Below, one piece after another: positions 12,259 through 15,324 of a DNA stretch of 15,324 nucleotides. This DNA is from Oscillospiraceae bacterium. GTDB lineage: Bacteria; Bacillota; Clostridia; Oscillospirales; Oscillospiraceae. The stretch lies in NCBI GenBank assembly GCA_012513005.1, contig JAAZCZ010000079.1, forward strand, positions 1-15,324, in the 5' to 3' direction. Position 1 is the stretch's first letter, and every line of letters starts with the position of its first letter. The notes below the pieces were generated by a model that had not been told where the DNA came from, searched no databases, and saw nothing but the letters and a program-made list of their open reading frames with translations. Made by a program: the position numbers and the translations under genes.

Positions 12259-13416
12259 TTATAGATTTGTACCCTCCGAAAGAATATCTACATATTTTTT
12301 ATATACATATTGCCGATACCTTTTTTTCTCCTCTACAAGCTCTAATATTTCAAGTTCCATTAAGTTTTCAAAAATTTTATTTACAGTAGGTTTACTAACA
12401 TTGATTAAATTCTTTATATCTTCTGCTTCAACAAACGGATGTTTTAATAAATAGTCATATACTGTTAGTAGATTTGAAATATTTCCCCTTGAAAAAGAGC
12501 GGATTTTTTCCATGTCTTCATTTTTCAGTTTAACAATTGTTTGGATAGAATTAATAGCGTCTTCAGATACGTTACAAATTCCTTCTATAAAAAATTTAAT
12601 CCATTCTTCAAACTCTCCCTTAATACGAATGTTATTAAGAAGTTCATAATACTTGCCTCTGTGTTTTTTGAAGAAATAACTTAAATATAAAACCGGATAT
12701 TCAACTAATCCTTGTTCTCTCAAAAATAAGATAATGAGCAATCTCCCTATTCTGCCATTGCCATCTAAAAAAGGGTGTATTGTTTCAAACTGATAATGAA
12801 TTAAGGCAATTTTTATTAGATTTGAAACTCCGCTTTCCTCATGTATATATTTTTCTAAATCGCTTAGACAATAATCCATCTCCTCCGGGGATGGCGGAAT
12901 AAAGCTTGCATTCTTTAGTGTTGAGCCTGCATGTCCAATCCAGTTCTGGGATTTTCTAAATTCCCCGGGCATTTTTTCTTTTCCTCTGACATTGGATAAT
13001 AAAACTGCATGAGTTTCTTTAATCAGCCTCATGCATAAAGGCAAATCCCTGAGCCTTTTAAATGCAAAGTTTGTCGCCTTGATGTAATTTACTATTTCTT
13101 CAGTATCTCTTATTTTTTCGTTATTTCTATCTTTCTGCAATACATCAACGAGTGAAGCCTGTGTCCCTTCTATTTGCGAACTGATTACCGCTTCTTTTTG
13201 AACATACATTGATACAAACAGATCAATATCGGGTAAAACTATTGCCATGCCATCTAATCTGCCTAAAATTAGGTAGGCTTTATTTATCAACCTACTCATT
13301 TCCTCATCTATATTTACTTCTATTTCCTTCAAATTATGAGGAATAAAACACTCATAATCACTCTGTATTCTCTTTAATTTTCCTGCTCTATTACTTTCTA
13401 ATTTCAAGATTATCAC
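12259..13416 (-). CDS. Fic-domain protein, probable adenylyltransferase (AMPylase), cis-inhibited class II
   Basis: This protein is about 385 aa and cytoplasmic. Fic enzymes transfer AMP or another nucleotide part onto target hydroxyls. The active site HPFLDGNGRIGR (214-225) is complete, with catalytic His214. The N-terminal domain carries the self-inhibitory motif S79-x3-E83-G84 (SSQIEG), as in class II Fic proteins such as the Shewanella SO_4266 type. The C-terminal 80 residues form a winged helix (EDIKNLINVSKPTVNKIFENL), suggesting DNA binding. Start: GTG 13416 lacks a ribosome site; TTG 13407 lies six bases after AGGTG and may be the true start. The gene is visibly more AT-rich than its neighbours and has its own promoter, suggesting transfer. 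Target unknown. Confidence 0.9.
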   Translation of the reverse strand: MIILKLESNRAGKLKRIQSDYECFIPHNLKEIEVNIDEEMSRLINKAYLILGRLDGMAIVLPDIDLFVSMYVQKEAVISSQIEGTQASLVDVLQKDRNNEKIRDTEEIVNYIKATNFAFKRLRDLPLCMRLIKETHAVLLSNVRGKEKMPGEFRKSQNWIGHAGSTLKNASFIPPSPEEMDYCLSDLEKYIHEESGVSNLIKIALIHYQFETIHPFLDGNGRIGRLLIILFLREQGLVEYPVLYLSYFFKKHRGKYYELLNNIRIKGEFEEWIKFFIEGICNVSEDAINSIQTIVKLKNEDMEKIRSFSRGNISNLLTVYDYLLKHPFVEAEDIKNLINVSKPTVNKIFENLMELEILELVEEKKRYRQYVYKKYVDILSEGTNL

Positions 13417-13447
13417 CTGCTAAGATAAATTCATTATACTTAGGACA

Positions 13448-13476
13448 ATTATAATGCCTCTAAGTAAAATTTTCAA
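13448..13476 (-). promoter_or_regulatory. Promoter of fic
   Basis: Minus-strand -35 TTGAAA (13471-13476), 17-bp spacer and -10 TATAAT (13448-13453), about 32 bp before the fic start. The -35 overlaps the stop codon of the 20-codon remnant upstream. Confidence 0.65.
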
Positions 13477-13535
13477 GACAATTTTTTACTTGCGCGGATT
13501 TGCCCGTCGCTAAGTAAACTTTCTTTTTCTACCAT
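13473..13535 (-). pseudogene. 20-codon remnant of a duplicated zinc-ribbon gene start
   Basis: A GAGGAGCA ribosome site precedes ATG and MVEKESLLSDGQIRASKKLS, then stop. The first five residues, MVEKE, and the ribosome site copy those of the zinc-ribbon gene downstream of fic; the rest diverges at once. It may be the stump left when fic was inserted, or a functional leader peptide. Only the 20-bp repeat is certain. Confidence 0.35.
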
Positions 13536-13541
13536 TGCTCC
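13522..13541. repeat. 20-bp direct repeat, copy 2
   Basis: TCTTTTTCTACCATTGCTCC matches copy 1 at 12233-12252 with one mismatch, same orientation, 1289 bp apart. Confidence 0.8.
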
Positions 13542-13589
13542 TCTATCGTCTGTTAAAGCGTTATCCGTTTTTGCATTAATCTTTCAAAA

Positions 13590-13883
13590 TCAGAAGTTGT
13601 GCCACCTTATTTCTGCAAACTCTGCGGTTATGTCTTTTCCCTCCGAATAAATCATATTCGGTGAGCCTGCATATTTGCCGACTACTTTGATGAATTTAAT
13701 CGATTCTTCACCGAAGCGAGACCATAAAAATTTCACAAACAGCTTTTCATCATATCTTTTTGTTTTCCTCTGTTCATGAAAATCTTCTACAAGCTCATCA
13801 AAATGAATAAATACATAATCAGATGCAAGATAAAGCGATACATCTCCATCAGCACTGAGCAAAATGTGCTTATTTTTCGCCAT
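13590..13883 (-). CDS. Hypothetical 97-aa protein
   Basis: I do not recognise this protein. It is soluble and of mixed charge, with alternating beta-type stretches at the start (HILLSADGDVSLYLASDYVFIHF) and an aromatic, basic middle (KTKRYDEKLFVKFLWSRFGEESIKFIKVV). The end is IRWHNF. There are no cysteines, no membrane segment and no signal peptide. ATG follows AGGAGA by ten bases. It lies 59 bp after proC on the same strand, in an AT-rich gap without a terminator, so it may be cotranscribed with proC. No terminator separates it from the fic promoter region either. Confidence 0.6.
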   Translation of the reverse strand: MAKNKHILLSADGDVSLYLASDYVFIHFDELVEDFHEQRKTKRYDEKLFVKFLWSRFGEESIKFIKVVGKYAGSPNMIYSEGKDITAEFAEIRWHNF

Positions 13884-13942
13884 TTCGTCTGTTTCTCCTG
13901 CAAATTTTAATTTATTTTATTTCTAAAGGTCTGTCTTTGAAA

Positions 13943-14722
13943 TTAGGACTCCATGATTGCGCTAAAAGCCTTTGAGATGCTGCCGCGAAAACCGTTTTCC
14001 TCCAAGGCGATAACGCCGCGAATTGTGGTTCCGCCGGGCGAGCAGACATTATCCTTTAGTGCCCCGGGGTGCTCCCCTGTCTCACTCGCCAGAGTTCCTG
14101 TGCCGACTAGCATTGCCGAGGCAAGGCGATAAGCTGTGTGGCGAGATAGCCCGTAGCGAACACCGACATCCGAGAGAGCGTCTAAAAACATAGCTGCAAC
14201 GGCAGGTCCGCAGCCGGCAAGGCTGCCCGCAATGTCCATTTCCCCGCTTTTTACATATTCGATAATTCCGGTTTTTCCGAAAATCTCCTCAAAGACTGCC
14301 CTATCCTCCGCAGTTAAACTGCTTTGCTCCTCGCAAATCCAAACGCCCTTGCCTACCGCAACAGGTGTATTCGGAATTACACATTGGACATGGCAAGACT
14401 GCGGCAGCAGAGATTTTATTTCGTCATGCGATACTCCTGCCAAAACAGAGACTACTATCTTGTTTTCAAACTGCTCGGCAACAGGTGCTATAACCTCTCT
14501 TAGCTGATAGGGTTTCACAGCTAAAACAACAATATCAGAGCAGGATAATAGTTCCGATAAACAGGCGCAGGCGTTTATTTGCAGTTTTTCTGCCTTTTCC
14601 CGCAGCCTATCTATGTTTCTGCCCGCAGCATAGAGATTTTCGGGGCAAACGGCTTTTGATGCCAAAAGCCCCCGGGCAATAGAATGCCCCATTTGACCAA
14701 GTCCAATAATTCCGATTTTCAT
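13943..14722 (-). CDS. proC: Pyrroline-5-carboxylate reductase
   Basis: This 259-aa cytoplasmic enzyme catalyses the last step of proline synthesis, reducing pyrroline-5-carboxylate with NAD(P)H. The Rossmann loop GLGQMG (7-12) opens the protein; AVKP, the PNTP segment and AGCGPA follow, and the C-terminal helical domain has the family signature HPGALKDNVCSPGGTTIRGV with IALEENGFR. Length is close to the usual 260-275. ATG follows GGGAGGA by seven bases. No other proline gene is near, so the route from glutamate or ornithine must be encoded elsewhere. No T-box or attenuator is seen upstream. Housekeeping base usage, with no sign of damage. Confidence 0.95.
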   Translation of the reverse strand: MKIGIIGLGQMGHSIARGLLASKAVCPENLYAAGRNIDRLREKAEKLQINACACLSELLSCSDIVVLAVKPYQLREVIAPVAEQFENKIVVSVLAGVSHDEIKSLLPQSCHVQCVIPNTPVAVGKGVWICEEQSSLTAEDRAVFEEIFGKTGIIEYVKSGEMDIAGSLAGCGPAVAAMFLDALSDVGVRYGLSRHTAYRLASAMLVGTGTLASETGEHPGALKDNVCSPGGTTIRGVIALEENGFRGSISKAFSAIMES

Positions 14723-14831
14723 ATAATTTTCCTCCCGGGTATAGTTTTGTTATTTGCAATAGTGCTGTGTGCAGCCTCCGCGTGCCTCCTGCGGGGTCTG
14801 TGTTTTATTTGTCTATCATACTATATTTCAA

Positions 14832-14869
14832 CAAAAAGAACCATCCTCGGTGATTCACCCGGTGATTCA
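14832..14869. repeat. REP-like inverted repeat, left arm
   Basis: It begins CAAAAAGAACCATCCTC and continues to GTGATT and a second GTGATTCA. The right arm (14933-14969) is its near-complement. The CAAAAAGAACCGTCCCCTGTGATT core is of a kind linked with REP-type elements and their Y1 transposases in clostridia (from memory). Confidence 0.7.
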
Positions 14870-14932
14870 TATAAAAAATTCAGGCGGACTTCCACCTCTT
14901 TATTTCGAGTTTTGTGCTTTCGTTCAAGCCCA

Positions 14933-14969
14933 TGAATCACAAAGTAATCACAGGGGACGGTTCTTTTTG
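14933..14969. repeat. REP-like inverted repeat, right arm
   Basis: It ends GGGGACGGTTCTTTTTG. Reverse-complemented, it aligns with the left arm over about 37 bases with a few substitutions and one one-base gap. The 63-bp interior has no gene, so this is a non-autonomous or decayed element. Confidence 0.7.
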
Positions 14970-15259
14970 ATTTTGAGCTGTGATTACCCTGCATGTCCTT
15001 TCTCCTTTCTTCGCAACAAAAATACGACTAAGGGTTTAATCTTAATCGTTTGGGTTTGATTTGTGTTATTTAGTTTTTAGTTTTGTCAAACTTGAATTTA
15101 TCGGGCTACAGCTTATGCTCATTAGGTGAGGTTAAAAGATTTTCTTGAAGTTGATTTGTTGCTTACCACCCTCGTAACCACAATGTCTGTCGTGGTAAAG
15201 TAAAGTTGTAACACAGCTGTCCAAAGTGATAAAATTATAAATCACAAGGAGAGAAGAAA

Positions 15260-15324
15260 ATGGCGAGTTACAACGAAGAAACAAGAAAGAAGATAGTACG
15301 GCTGCACCTTGAGGAGGGCCGCAG
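15260..15324 (+). CDS. IS3-type transposase OrfA, 5' part only
   Basis: The first 21 codons read MASYNEETRKKIVRLHLEEGR and run off the right edge. This opening matches the helix-turn-helix OrfA of IS3-family elements common in Clostridia, whose next residues would be a KSLAxEYGVSxxTI-type helix. OrfA normally binds the IS ends and is joined to the DDE integrase OrfB by frameshifting. AAGGAGAG precedes the ATG by seven bases. Only the start is visible, so intactness is unknown. Confidence 0.75.
   Translation, partial: MASYNEETRKKIVRLHLEEGR

Larger units (their letters stand above)
14723..15259. other. Gene-free stretch between proC and an IS element
   Basis: It holds the proC ribosome site (near 14731), a pair of REP-like inverted repeats (listed separately), an AT-rich section and a weak TTACCAC/GTGGTAA dyad (15163-15169 with 15192-15198). 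The left end of the IS element should lie in the last 50-100 bases, but cannot be fixed without its right end. An open frame of 96 codons at 14769-15059 crosses the inverted repeats and has no ribosome site. Confidence 0.6.

Noticed and set aside
14769..15059. 96-codon plus-strand frame near the right end
   Set aside because: It crosses the REP-like inverted repeats and lacks a ribosome site; Cys/Ser/Phe-rich noise.
15162..15200. TTACCAC/GTGGTAA dyad as the IS end
   Set aside because: A 7-bp dyad with a 22-nt gap is weak and the other IS end is outside the window, so it cannot be assigned.

Overview
The window looks like the chromosome of a gut-type Clostridia bacterium (Bacillota, probably Oscillospirales/Eubacteriales). 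This is inferred from strong AGGAGG-type ribosome sites, a clostridial copper operon, modular intergenic hairpin repeats of a kind I associate with that group, a REP-like inverted repeat and an IS3-type insertion sequence. No rRNA, tRNA or CRISPR array was seen.

Layout, left to right. (1) Positions 136-3033, minus strand: a copper-export operon copA-csoR-copZ, with a sigma-A-type promoter and a perfect CsoR-type palindrome in front of copA and a strong hairpin terminator behind copZ. (2) 3034-4163: a gene-free stretch of about 1.1 kb built from modular direct repeats (two near-complete units of about 304 bp and one partial unit). (3) 4164-9188, plus strand: four phage-type genes in one apparent operon: a large terminase, a short ORF and an 832-aa ORF that together look like one tail-nozzle/stopper protein broken in two, and a coiled-coil ejection-like protein. 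No portal, capsid, small terminase, integrase or lysis gene is present. The block ends in a strong terminator at 9225-9259. (4) 9278-11238, minus strand: an arsR-permease-thioredoxin-like metalloid resistance operon with a clear promoter, a 26-bp operator palindrome, two long perfect hairpins between arsR and the permease, and a possible 18-codon ORF. (5) 11471-11980, plus strand: a small four-helix membrane protein. (6) 12022-13535, minus strand: a visibly AT-rich fic gene with its own promoter, then a zinc-ribbon mini-protein; fic is bracketed by a 20-bp direct repeat that duplicates the zinc-ribbon gene's start. (7) 13590-14722, minus strand: an unknown 97-aa protein and proC. (8) 14723-15324: a REP-like inverted-repeat pair and the first 21 codons of an IS3-type OrfA that runs off the right edge.

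How the genes work together: CopA pumps Cu(I) out, CopZ carries it in the cytoplasm, and CsoR represses the operon until Cu(I) binds. ArsR, the permease and the thiol protein form a second metal(loid)-efflux cassette under ArsR control. The phage block is the least ordinary part: it has the motor and the tail/ejection end of a short-tailed phage but nothing to package into. Function there, and in the Fic locus, is inferred from families and context only.
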